Assembly (NCBI GenBank): GCA_015501585.1
Contig: JADNRY010000061.1
Span: 62,001 to 126,000, forward strand
Source of the DNA: Rhodocollybia butyracea
Lineage: Eukaryota; Basidiomycota; Agaricomycetes; Agaricales; Omphalotaceae
DNA: 64,000 nt
Direction: 5' to 3'
The translations under genes and the position numbers were made by a program. The notes under the pieces are model-generated. The model was not told where the DNA came from. It did not search any database and worked only from the letters and a program-made list of their open reading frames with translations. Positions 24,504 through 33,955 of the stretch are shown here, piece after piece; position 1 is the first letter of the stretch, and the number at the start of each line of letters is the position of its first letter.

Positions 24504-25460
24504 TCAATCATAAAACACAAGCGCTCTCAGCTCGATGGACTCCCGAAGCGGGCTACCTTCTGGTGTAGAAGGATCCTCAAAAGCCGTGTGGGGCGTCAGC
24601 ACAGAGACACTCCCATCCGATATCGAATCAAAACTTCGGAGAGAAGATATTAGTACCATGTAGTCTCATACAACCCAAAAACTCTCACCATTTGATCAAC
24701 ACTATCTCCTCCGGGGTCATACCCTTCGCATACTTCCACCTGTGTTCCGGATTGAACTTGACCCCATACGTCTCGCCTTCGCGGTCAGGATAGATCAACG
24801 CAATAGGCACGAGATCTTTCGCCCTATCTATGCTTCGGAAGTCGCACAGGGTCAGAGGCCAGTCAAAGGCCGGTTTCGAGATTGGCCGCCATAGATTGAT
24901 AATTTGGAACCGCTTTTTCACCAGCTCAGGAGCTTCAGACTTGGGAAGATGGCGAAAGACCCGATCATGTGATGACTGTGAAGTCTGGTCGACATGTACC
25001 TGCGAGACAGGCTGTCGCTTTGAAGGATCAGAGTCTAGCTCTCCTGGACGCCGGCGTCTGATAGCTGTTGAAAGAACTGGTTAACTTCAAATTCCGAACA
25101 AGAAATTTAAGGAAGCGCACTGTGGTCAAACAGGACAACTTTGCTGGCGCCTGTAAGTTTTTTGATAAGCTCCCCGCTTTCTGGATAGTATTCCCTTTCT
25201 ATCTCTTCATCGTTTGAAAACGAGGTATGCGTTGATTTATGCTGGAAAAACTGGAATCCGGCAGTATCAAGAGTGTACGAATCCTCCTTGCCGCGAACAT
25301 CCTCGATTGGTACGATATGCTGGTCAGGACTCCAGTTATACCGGCTGGAGTAGTTCGCATCCTCATTTATGCGCGTAATTGGTCTCGATCCATCCTTTGG
25401 AGGCGAGAAATAGAGGAGCTTTCCAGAGACAGTAGAGGGCTGAATAAGTGTAGCGGGCAT
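24504..25460 (-). CDS. AsaB/CmcJ/GA4-desaturase family oxidoreductase
   Basis: A fungal member of the family that includes AsaB and NvfI of secondary-metabolite clusters and the bacterial cephamycin protein CmcJ; these act as hydroxylases, desaturases or related oxygenases. Three exons splice in frame. The N-terminus is MPATLIQPSTVSGKLLYFSP. Landmarks: FQFFQHKSTHTSFSNDEEI, SKVVLFDHS (the family's DHT/DHS motif), after an intron IRRRRPGE, then QIINLWRPISKPAFDWPLTLCD and the C-terminal KCFDS / LTPHTAFEDPSTP / PLRESIELRALVFYD. The His residues in FDHS, QVHVD and PHTAFED are candidate metal ligands. Length is about 275 residues, as usual. It is not in an evident cluster: its neighbours are a dipeptidyl peptidase and the repeat island. 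Substrate unknown. Confidence 0.87.
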
Positions 25461-26079
25461 CGATATCTGTTGTTCTGAACTTCGATCCCACAGCTAGCTT
25501 CTTATAAGCTATTGAAGTTATGAGAAACGATGTCGCCATCTATCTGAGTAAGATTGATCATAAGGAGCTAATTAGCTTAGTGAGTTTACCGGGTTCATTA
25601 GTAAGAACTACGGTACTCACGTCGTAGTGAGTAGTAGCATTATACATGGCTCCGCCTTATAATTATAGCGGAGTCCCATGACTCCTCTAGTAGGGAGAAG
25701 GTTTTTCCCATCTGTTGTCACGACCGTACCGCTTTTCCTAAAAACCCACTTCAATCCTCCCGAGTGCTGTGAAGGACAAGTATTTGCTACTCTTTTCTCA
25801 AAGGTTATAATTGAGGTGATACCTATTGGATTCAAACAAAGAAGCGAGCCCTCTCGGTTTATGAAACTAGTCATTAGCAGCTATCTGTCAGACACGAAAA
25901 AGTACCAGGCGACGGGATTTTTCTTCAAAGAGCTACCCACAACAACATCATACTGCTTTGTACCATTGACCTGCGCCTGCTTCCTGGATAATTGATGCCC
26001 CTCGACATCGATTGTCTGCAGTCCTATTCCTCCTCGTTTACTGACCGCAGACCGAAAGCGTCTGGAGGTTGCGTCATTC
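25461..26079. other. Left edge of the repeat-rich island
   Basis: About 620 bp with no recognisable gene. The right part (about 25,985-26,080) is also present, diverged, at about 33,640-33,765: both contain GACATCGA...TGTCTGCAGTCCT followed by a segment around CGTTTACTG. It therefore belongs to the repeated sequence of the island. Confidence 0.45.
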
Positions 26080-26430
26080 ACGTATGACGTCGCTGCAAAT
26101 TCAAGTGCCGTCATGCGTTGCTGCTATCCAAGATTCCAAGTTTACAGTCTCTCAAACGCGCTGTGCGTAGAGTCACCCGCAACCCCTACAAATCCTACGA
26201 TTGCGTCAAAGACTCCAACCTCTCGATCCGAGTCTCCTACGCTTGCACCCGGCCGCCCCTGGTTTGTGCTTTATCTAGCACGAGGGTATCATCCAGCAAA
26301 ACCTGTTCTACTGGCAAGCGCAAGGTATGACAGAAGAATCATCAGAGCGTTATGATTCAAGTTGGCACTTTTTATTGGCGGACGAATGAGCTTCAAGCAC
26401 AACCGAGGAGGCTACTGGAGTAAGAGTAAG
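26080..26430 (+). repeat. Island repeat R, copy 1
   Basis: A dispersed direct repeat. Conserved blocks in order: GACGTCGCTGCAAATTCAAG, CTCTCAAACGCGCT, GTAGAGTCACCCGCAAC, GAGGGTATCATCCAG, TGTTCTACTGGCAAGCGCA, TATGACAGAA, GGCGGACGAATGAGCTTCAA and GCTACTGGAGTA. The same blocks recur in the same order at five other places in the island. It has no long open frame. Origin unknown. Confidence 0.8.
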
Positions 26431-26539
26431 TACTACACCTTACTACACTCGAGTCTTCGAGAGTCGACATCTGAAGAGAGAAATTGACTGTGCCAACTGA
26501 TCCTCCATCTTCCTCCATCGTGTTTCGTAAATTGGCAAT

Positions 26540-26804
26540 AGCTGTATATCTTTCTGTGCCAATCTTTCTGTGCCAACCCATCATATAAGCATATGCCCAT
26601 TGCATCGAGGATAAATTGAAACGAAAGAGCAAACTCTTCCCCAACTGCTGGTTCAGTTCACTCGTGCCGTTCATCACTACTAGTCTACTATAACCTCTCT
26701 TCGCAACGCTCCTCTCGCGCCGTTTGTCCAACGTTTGACGCTACTATAGCATCTCACTGGCACCCCAACGCTCCTTACGCGGCAGTATCTGATTATCTCG
26801 CTCG
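26540..26804 (+). promoter_or_regulatory. Upstream region shared by the two secreted-protein genes (copy 1)
   Basis: About 250 bp before the start of secreted-protein copy 1 that closely matches 30,930-31,177 before copy 2. Shared strings include GAGGATAAATTGAAACGAAA, GAGCAAACTCTTCCCCA and ACTACTAGTCTACTATA. It probably holds the promoter and 5' UTR and shows that the duplication included regulatory sequence. Confidence 0.6.
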
Positions 26805-27802
26805 ATGCTCCTACCACATCACTGGTTGGTTTTCGCCCTCCTCACGGTACTCGTTTTCCCTGTGTGTGCTGCGCCAGTGTCTCCAGCGCGACCAGGGTTG
26901 CGGGTAAGATATATATGATGCATCTATTTCGGTTACTAACTTTCCCAAAACTAGAAGCCATCCAGGATCAAAAACCAAGTATGTGGTGACAGTGGTCAAT
27001 AAAGAAGGTGTCAAACTGAAAGGGGTCCAAGATACTGTGCAGACCCGCATTAAGAAGCTCATTTACAACGTGGGGGAGGGACTGAACGATGGCAAAGGTT
27101 CTGGTGGGAAAGAAGTTGAATTTACGGAGCCCGACAGTGAAGAACATGCCGTAGACTCGGAGCCTGACGGCAACACAAAACTGGCTTATTTCGAGTTCAG
27201 CGGCTCACGCTCTGACTCCACTCCCGCAACTCAGAAATGGTATGGATATGTCGTCGTCACAAAGGGTTATTCCACCACTATTATGACTGTTGGTGCAGTC
27301 ATCACCAGGACGGGTGAAAACTCATATACCGTGGTCGATCAACTCCCCCCTAGCCAGTACAAATATCCCGCAGCCCAGTTCACCCACCAGCTAAAATATT
27401 ACGAATTTTTGAAGACATTCAGGCTGATCAAAGACTGGGCGAATGCGATGGCTAAGGATACTGCTGTTCTGACTGTGTCGCCGGTGCTGCGCGCGATAAA
27501 TGTGCATAATGAGCCTAAGGCACCTCCTAATCCTGCGTTCCTTCGTCCCGCGCCCGGTAAGCCTGCGACTCCACCACCGCTACGTCCTTTACATCCAAAA
27601 CCTGGTGCAGATGGTTTAGTTTATTTTTCATATGGGAATTGGCGTCTTACCTAAACCTAAATTACCTCCAAGACGTGGTGCAGGACATCGTCTAGTTCGG
27701 GGACATACTTTAGCTCCTTTACAAGTTGGAGCAGGAGATGCCCAAGAGACCAGGGCTCAAATGCTTGCCGGGGCGTCAAGAGACCATCCAATGGCCCAGT
27801 AA
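26805..27802 (+). pseudogene. Secreted-protein gene of unknown family, copy 1 (frameshifted)
   Basis: Paralogue of the gene at 31,178. Exon 1 encodes a signal peptide (MLLPHHWLVFALLTVLVFP then VCAAP). The expected phase-0 intron (GTAAGA...CTAG) leads into a frame that stops at once, while the conserved frame (KYVVTVVNKEG...) needs an extra or missing base; a weak alternative donor (GTTGCG) would rescue it. The body is conserved: KKLIYNVGEGLNDGKG, KWYGYVVVTKGY, GAVITRTGENSYTVVD, THQLKYYEFLKTF. Near 27,610-27,650 the main frame ends (GNWRLT-stop) while the frame matching the paralogue's tail (LPPRRGAGHRLVRG...DAQE) continues to 27,802. Probably a disabled copy, or one with an altered C-terminus. 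Function unknown. Confidence 0.65.
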
Positions 27803-27954
27803 CGTAGTTTATGTATTATCAATAAATCATTTCTCAGTTGACCATGAAAAGTTTACACCCGGTTTATGCCCACTACCAACCAGTCCAAAAATCTCTCCTT
27901 TCTTCCAGTCTGTTTCTCCTTTTAGGTGAGAGTTGTAGAAAGGTACTCGCAAGT

Positions 27955-28434
27955 TACGTCAGTATGCCGTCGCTGCAAATTCAAGCGCCGTCTTATGTTT
28001 TTGCGTCAAGTATCCAAGTACCCTGACCACTTGATGTCCTACAGTAAGTCTCTCAAACGCGCTATGCGTAGAGTCACCCGCAACATTCCCCTACAAGTCC
28101 TATCACATCAAAGACTCAAGAGCCTCGATCCGAGTTTCTTTTGAACGTGCATTGTCTACTAGTACGAGGGTATCATTAGAAAAACCTGTTCTACTGGCAA
28201 GCGCAAGGTATGACAGAAGAATAATCGGAGCATTATTATTAATCAACTTGGCACCTTTTTGGCGGACGAATGAGCTTCAATGCGCGACCAAGCAAACTAC
28301 TGGAGTACTTACACTCGACATGTGAAGAGAATATTAACAAGAAGCAAATGCTATTCTCGTACTTAAAGTATTTAGGTGCAGATCCACCGTACTAGTCAGA
28401 AGGAGTTTGTTCGAGAAAGTTGTTGAGCCTCCAA
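27955..28434 (+). repeat. Island repeat R, copy 2 (interrupted by the mobile element)
   Basis: Carries the conserved blocks of R: GTCGCTGCAAATTCAAGCG, CTCTCAAACGCGCT, GTAGAGTCACCCGCAAC, TGTTCTACTGGCAAGCGCA, GGCGGACGAATGAGCTTCAA and TATTAACAAGAAGCAAATGC. It is cut by the element at 28,435 and resumes at about 30,783 (GGATCAATTGAAAG...GATCTTTGATCATCCTC), as judged from the uninterrupted copy at 35,700-36,165. Confidence 0.8.
28427..28434. repeat. Target-site duplication, left
   Basis: GCCTCCAA directly precedes the left end of the mobile element and is repeated exactly after its right end (30775-30782). Confidence 0.85.
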
Positions 28435-29476
28435 CACCTCATATGCCCGGTAAAGCTAGATAATAGCCTTTGACATGGGGGGGGTGATGGTGTAGGCAGT
28501 TGTCATGTTGAACCACTATTGTACGGTAGCGGAATAAAAGCGCAATATTTCATGTGGACTTTGACATGAGGGATCACTCGGGTACCCGGAAAGGTAGTAC
28601 CGAGATTGCGCGTATGCCGCCCCTGACTTTGCGCCGTCTTGCGCCGCCTCCAAGCCGCCTCCTGAACGAACCATCTCCTGTCCTACTCCCTCCCTTGCTT
28701 TCTGGTATCCTAATATAAAGCTCACGCTGTCATAACCTTACAACTGTACAGCCCCAGTATGACAGGCCTGTACATAGTGTATAAGTGACCACTGTTTAGA
28801 TAAGTTGCACAATGTTGTCCAAATATACCTAGATTAATGTACAAACAGACTCTCTCGAAACCGTTTGAGAGGCTGTTGGCTCCGAAAATACCTATGAGGC
28901 ACAAGAACGTCAGGAAATGAGAGAAAGTGACACGGAAGCACCAGCATACGGTTAATGAATTTGAGCTTCATAAAGAGTGCTATAGTACACGCAACTCGCC
29001 ATATAAAATTATCCAATGTTCAATGCCTTAAGGTACTCTTAATGGAGTCTTCCTTATTCTACCTTACCATCTTATCTTCGGTAGTAGTTGCAGTTAAGAA
29101 ATCACACATTGCTCATATATTGTAAGCATTTGGTAGTTTTAGATGTAGAGCAGTCAAAGAGGCTCTCTATGTAGTTTATATGGCCAACTATTGCTTTGTA
29201 GCTGTGCCGAACGATGAGGAGAGGTGAGGATGGGAGCGTGTGAATGTACCGGAAAGGTATGCCGGTGCTTCCGCTCGTTGTCCCAAACGGTGAACAGAGG
29301 AGTGAGATAGTTTCCGATTAGGTGCGGACCTCACGGAATCTCATGAAGAGGCGCATTCACCCCCTTGAGGCGAAAATTTTATGCAAATATAGCAGGAACA
29401 GCTTGGGATATTCTTCCCTTGTGAAAGAGATACAGTAAAACTCGTGCTCACTATGCAAAACAGTGAGCTCAAGAGA
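28435..29476 (+). repeat. Left arm of the foldback element
   Basis: Pairs with the reverse complement of about 29,754-30,774. Substitutions and small indels are spread through the arm, so the two arms have diverged since the inverted duplication formed. The outermost stretch (about 300 bp) looks best conserved. Confidence 0.8.
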
Positions 29477-29753
29477 GCAATGCTAGTACTATGGCCTTCG
29501 TGTTTGAGAAATGGGGCCATCTATAGAAGTCCTCTACTATACATTAAATCTGGCTATATTGAAACAGTCTGACGATCTTAATACTAGGTTACTTACATTC
29601 ATGCACGTCGTTGTACTTACCTGCATCCTTAAAGACTTGTTACCCGCTTAAGACTGCTGAACATTTTCAATAATTCTGATTTTGCCTTATTATGTTGATA
29701 TCCTGTACGCGACTCTACTGCCAGCATATCAAGCTTATAGATGAAGTCGTTCC

Positions 29754-30774
29754 TTCTTGAGCACACTGTTTTAGATAGTGAGCACGAGTTTTACTGCATC
29801 TTTTTCACAAGGAAAGAATATTTTTAAGCTACTGTCAGTATATTGGCCGTAATTGTGGCATGAAGAGGGACGACTGTACCTCCCCATGAGCTTCCGGGAG
29901 GTCCGCACCCACTCGGAAATTATACCATTCCTCTGTTCACCGTTTGGGACAACAAGCGGAAGCACCGGTAAACTTTTCCGGTACATTCACACGCTCCCAG
30001 CTTCACCTCTCCTCGTCGTTTGGCACAGCTACAAAGCAATATATGGTCGTTTAACTTACATGGAGAGCTTCCTTGACTGCTGTACATTGAAAACTATCAG
30101 ATACTCACAATATACGAGCAATGTATAATTTATCAACTGCAACTACTGAAGATTCGGAGATGATAAGGTATAGTGTAGTAGTAGAATGAGGAAGACTCCA
30201 GTAAGAGGTAGGTATATGGTAGTACCTTAACGCATTGGGTACCTAATACTTGTGACCTCTATATGGTGAGTTGCTTGCACCATAGCACCCTCTAGGAAGC
30301 TCAAATTCATTGACTCTCAAGTCTGAAACATGTCCTTGCACCTCAGAGGCGTTCCCGGAGTTCTCGAACGATTCCGAAAGAGTTTCTTCGTACGATAATT
30401 TAGAGAACATTGTACTTAAACGACTTATCTATACGACGGTGTCACTTGTGCATGCCCTTATGTACATACTGGGGCTGCCATATAGTTGTTAGTTTATAAC
30501 GTGAGCTTTATTTTACCAGAAAGCAAGGGAGGGAGTAGGGCGGGAGATGGTTCGTTCAGGAGGCGGCTTGGAGGCGGCGCAAAGTCAGGGGCGGCATACG
30601 CGCAATCTCGGTACTACCTTTCTGGGTACCCGAGTGATCCCTCTGTCAAAGTCCACATGAAATATTGCGCTTTTATTCCGCTACCGTACAATAGTGGTTC
30701 AACATGACAACTGCCTACACCATCACCCCCCCATGTCAAAGGCTATTATCTAGCTTTACCGGGCATATGAGGTG
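29754..30774 (-). repeat. Right arm of the foldback element
   Basis: Inverted partner of the left arm. The innermost match is around TCTTGAGCACACTGTTTTA (29,757 on), opposite AAAACAGTGAGCTCAAGA on the left. Confidence 0.8.
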
Positions 30775-30782
30775 GCCTCCAA
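30775..30782. repeat. Target-site duplication, right
   Basis: GCCTCCAA, identical to 28427-28434. Beyond it the host repeat resumes. Confidence 0.85.
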
Positions 30783-30929
30783 TGCATTAGGATCAATTGA
30801 AAGTACATATATTTTGCTCAACTAATTGATGATCTTTGATCATCCTCCAGGCTCCTCTTAAGTACTAGCGCTGCGAGGCAGTTGCGAGGCACTGCGCCGG
30901 CTTGCAGCACTGCTCACTCTTGGTGGGTT

Positions 30930-31177
30930 CGCAAATTGGCAATAATAGATAGTAAATCTTTCTGTGTCAACTCATCATATATGCATATGCCCAACGAGGA
31001 TAAATTGAAACGAAAGAGCAAACTCTTCCCCAGCTGCTGGTTCAGTGCACTCGCGCCGTTCGTCACTACTAGTCTACTATAGCATCTCTCTGCAACACCG
31101 TGACTCCTCTCGCGCCGTTTGTCATTACTATCTCTTCCCAGTGCTCCTCGCACAGTAGTGTCTAACTATCTCCTTCA
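30930..31177 (+). promoter_or_regulatory. Upstream region shared by the two secreted-protein genes (copy 2)
   Basis: Matches 26,540-26,804 with few differences, including GAGGATAAATTGAAACGAAA and GCTGCTGGTTCAGT. Presumed promoter and 5' UTR. Confidence 0.6.
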
Positions 31178-32178
31178 ATGCTCCTACCACATAACTGGCT
31201 GGCTTTCGTCCCCCTCGCGGTACTCATTCTCCCTGTGTGTGCTGCGCCAACGCCTCCAGCGCCAGCAGCGTCGCTAGTAGGACATATGATGCTGCATGCA
31301 CTTATTCTGGTCGTTAACTTTCTCAAAACTAGGAACCGGAGCCCAAATCACCTACCCGGTATAAGGTGACAATAGTTGATATGGATGGTGACAAAGACGA
31401 AAAGCCTGTCCCATCCTCCACGCATACCCTCATTAAAAATCTCATTTTTGACATGGGGGAGGGATTGAAAGATGGCAAAGGTGCTAAGGGGAAGGAAGTA
31501 ATACCTCAGTACAAGGTGACCGAGGCCAAAGAGCCCGCCAAAACTATCACGGTTTATTTCAAGCTCAGCGGGGGCAACTTCTGTCCCGAAACTCAGAAAT
31601 GTTATGGATATCTCGTCGTCACAATGGGTACTCTCAAGACAAATATGGTGGTTGGTGCAGTTATCACTAAGACGGGCGAAAATTCATTTGCCGTGGTCGA
31701 TCGAATCCCTGTTCGCGAGATCAGATATATGGCATCCAAGTACATCCACCAGCTAGAATATTACAAGTTTTTGATAATGTTCGCGCCGATAAAGGAATGG
31801 GCAAAGGCGATGGCTGAGGGCACTGCGGTTGTGGCCGTGTCAGAGGTTCTGTGGGGAATAAGCGTGCTCAATAAGCCTAAGGCACCTCGGGCTAAGCCTA
31901 AGCCTGCTAATACTGTGCCACGTCCTCAGTTACAAGTGCCACATTCTCATTTACAAGTGGCGCGTCCTTTACATGCGAAATCTGGTGCAGAACCTGATTC
32001 ACCTCCATATCCTTGGCGTCGCCTACCCCCCTTACCTGCAGTACGTGGTGCAGGACGTCGTCCAGTTCGGGAAACCTTAGCTCGGATAGCTCCTTTACGT
32101 GGTGCAGGACCTCCTTCAGATGCCCAAGAGACCGGGGATCGAATGCTTCCCGGGGCGTCAAGTGGCCATCCCCAGTAG
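31178..32178 (+). CDS. Secreted protein of unknown family, copy 2 (intact)
   Basis: I do not recognise the family. Exon 1 (MLLPHNWLAFVPLAVLILP then VCAAPTPPAPAASL) is a clear signal peptide with an AAP cleavage region. A phase-0 intron (GTAGGA to CTAG, about 56 bp) joins it to EPEPKSPTRYKVTIVDMDGD. The body, about 150 residues, looks like a small alpha/beta domain: NLIFDMGEGLKDGKG, TITVYFKLSGG, KCYGYLVVTMG, VVGAVITKTGENSFAVVD, KYIHQLEYYKFLIMF. The tail, about 80 residues, is rich in Pro, Arg and Gly (PPLPAVRGAGRRPVRE) and ends ASSGHPQ. About 300 residues. The two Cys in the body are close together (NFCPETQKCYG). It is the intact member of the tandem pair. The signal peptide and repeat-rich setting would fit a fast-evolving secreted protein; that is inference. 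Confidence 0.7.
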
Positions 32179-32264
32179 CCATAGTTTAAATAGATCATTT
32201 CTCAGTTGACCATGAAAAGTTTACGCCGAGAGTTGTAAAGAGGTACATACTTACTCGCAAGTTG

Positions 32265-32440
32265 CGGGAAGCACTATCATATGTTTTCGCGTCAAGAAAA
32301 GACGCGTATCCAAGTACCCTGACCACTTGATGTCCTACAGTAAGTCTCTCAAACGCGCTGTGCGTAGAATCATCCGCAATATTTCCCTACAAGTCCTATC
32401 AGTGTCAAGTCAGAGTCCAACCACTCGATCCGAGTCTCCT
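32265..32440 (+). repeat. Island repeat R, copy 3 (partial)
   Basis: Contains CCCTGACCACTTGATGTCCT, AGTAAGTCTCTCAAACGCGC, GTAGAATCATCCGCAA, CTACAAGTCCTATCA and TCGATCCGAGTCTCCTA, then breaks off where the RanBD-gene fragment starts. Confidence 0.75.
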
Positions 32441-32448
32441 AATGTCAT

Positions 32449-32882
32449 AGTATATTCTGCAATGCGGACTCAGGAGCCGCACGAGGGTTCCTCGATCTAT
32501 CCAATGCAACGATAGGAATTTGGTCAAGTCTTTCATCGTGCATGGTTGGCGATTCCACGTTATTGCAGATTTCGTACCTCTAGATCTAGTAGATGGAGGT
32601 GGGGGCGTTGTGAGAGGCAAATGAGCAAATAAAATAATGGTCACTGACTGATCTATCCGTCGTCTCTTAGTATAAACGTATCCTATGGTCGCAGCAAACG
32701 TCGCCATTCCACAGCAAATAAAGTTAAAGTCTGAGACAGGGAACATTACGGAGCGTGGACGCGGCCGAAATCGAATATGGTCTTTTGAATGATGGATAAA
32801 AGGATCTGCGTATGTTTGCATATTGTCTCCAAGTCTCGCTGTAGCCTTATGCTTTGCCAACATCATCCGTATGTGCAATCAC
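32449..32882 (-). pseudogene. 5' fragment of the RanBD-protein gene
   Basis: A diverged copy of about 38,690-39,163, in the same orientation. It keeps the whole first exon in open frame (ATG at 32746: MFPVSDFNFICCGMATFAA...), the GTCAGT donor and most of the first intron, plus the beginning of exon 2, where small indels break the frame. It ends at CCGTATGTGCAATCACAGA, fused directly to the dipeptidyl peptidase fragment. The RanBD domain is absent. Confidence 0.85.
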
Positions 32883-32884
32883 AG

Positions 32885-33523
32885 ACACTATCGATCCAGC
32901 CATCATCACCTTCCCCGCCTTTTTCCCCTAACTTTTGCACTACAGTTCCACAGGAATGGGTCTCGTCATCATCAGAGATCAGGTCAAAGAATACAACACT
33001 CCCTGAATTCACGTTCCAGTTGACCTCTTTCAGCATCGTCTTGGCATCGTCTACCCAGGCAACCTCCATGATGATACTACTTTCCACCGGATGTCTACCT
33101 TTCCGTTAATGTTTCATTTGCGGCAGGGAAGCTGACGTTACTATCCAAGTGCCTCCCATGATCGAATACATGCACAGAGACAAGGGAGCCAGGTTTGGGA
33201 CATTTCATCGTTAGTTCCGAAGTATATGGAATGTTGGGTTATAAATGGGGAGGGTGCACTTGTCGACACCAGTCTCATCGAAGCGGAGAAACGCGACCTT
33301 TTGTGCATCAGGAGACCGTAGTCGGCAGCGAAGACTTCTTCCTCGTATACCCAGTCGTACCACGGAAGAGTGACGCGTTTCCGGAGGTTGTTACTTGTAT
33401 TGAAGACGTCAACATCGTGGCAAGGCAAACAAACGGAGAAGTTGATTATAGGCGTCATTCTTGTCAATAGAATGAATTGCCCGTGGGTGGCCAAGTAGCA
33501 TACACAGTGGTAGGAGGGTCTTT
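32885..33523 (-). pseudogene. Internal fragment of the dipeptidyl peptidase gene
   Basis: A diverged copy of about 21,786-22,523 (part of the beta-propeller), in the same orientation. Shared strings include CTATCGATCCAGCCATCATC, GGGTCTCGTCATCATCAGAG, GAAGCGGAGAAACGCGACCT and GAAGACTTCTTCCTCGTATA. Several small deletions remove coding sequence. There is no anchor, no catalytic domain and no start, so it cannot make a peptidase. Confidence 0.88.
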
Positions 33524-33639
33524 GAGTGGTGTATGATCTCGGCGAATTAAAGATCAACTTGACTTACTACCATCCTCGTCCTCTGACATTGCTTTCCTTT
33601 GTAAACCAGTTTCATCCAATATTGCTTGCATGCCCATTG

Positions 33640-33955
33640 ACATCGAGTGTGTGTCTGCAGTCCTGTCCCTCCTCCGTTTACTGGCCAAAAGCATTTGGAT
33701 CTATCAGACTTGTGTTTCGCGTTTGCTTCGGCCAAGTGAGAGTTGCAGGTAAAGATATCGACGACTCGCAAGTGCGTCATATGACGTCGCTGCAACCGTC
33801 ACATGTTTTCGTGTCCAGTCGAAAAAGACGCGCGTGCATCGTCAATTACCCTGACCACTTGATGTTCTACAGTAAGTACTAGTAAGTACTAGCAAGAAAG
33901 CCAGGTCTTCCATTTAAATAAACGCGCTGTGCGTAGAGTCATCTATATACACACA
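33640..33955 (+). repeat. Island repeat R, copy 4
   Basis: Starts with the segment also found at about 25,985 (GACATCGAGTG...CTGCAGTCCTGTCCCTCCTC). Then come TATGACGTCGCTGCAA, TACCCTGACCACTTGATG and AAACGCGCTGTGCGTAGAGTC. It lacks the right part of R. A string GAAAGCCAGGTCT at about 33,897 recurs at about 36,580. Confidence 0.65.

Larger units (their letters stand above)
28435..30774. mobile_element. 2,340-bp foldback DNA element with terminal inverted repeats
   Basis: Both ends read CACCTCATATGCCCGG inward from the target-site duplication, followed by TAAAGCTAGATAATAGCC. The two halves are diverged inverted copies of each other over about 1.03 kb: the left arm is 28,435 to about 29,476 and the right arm about 29,754 to 30,774, with a loop of about 280 bp. 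Matching blocks along the arms include ATTGTACGGTAGCGGAATAA, GTGTGAATGTACCGGAAA, GTCCCAAACGGTGAACAGAG and AAAACTCGTGCTCACTAT. No transposase is encoded, so it is non-autonomous. The 8-bp duplication fits hAT-type transposition (P or Merlin elements also make about 8 bp); the superfamily is inferred. It sits inside island repeat R copy 2. Confidence 0.88.

Noticed and set aside
28516..28725. Open frame inside the left arm, with a mirror version in the right arm (30,486-30,707)
   Set aside because: Its shared peptide (RYYLSGYPSDPS) reflects the inverted repeat; neither frame is long, and neither has a transposase motif.
32405..32878. A 157-codon - strand frame as a real gene
   Set aside because: It is the RanBD-gene fragment read through an intron; it lacks the functional domain and is fused to an unrelated fragment.
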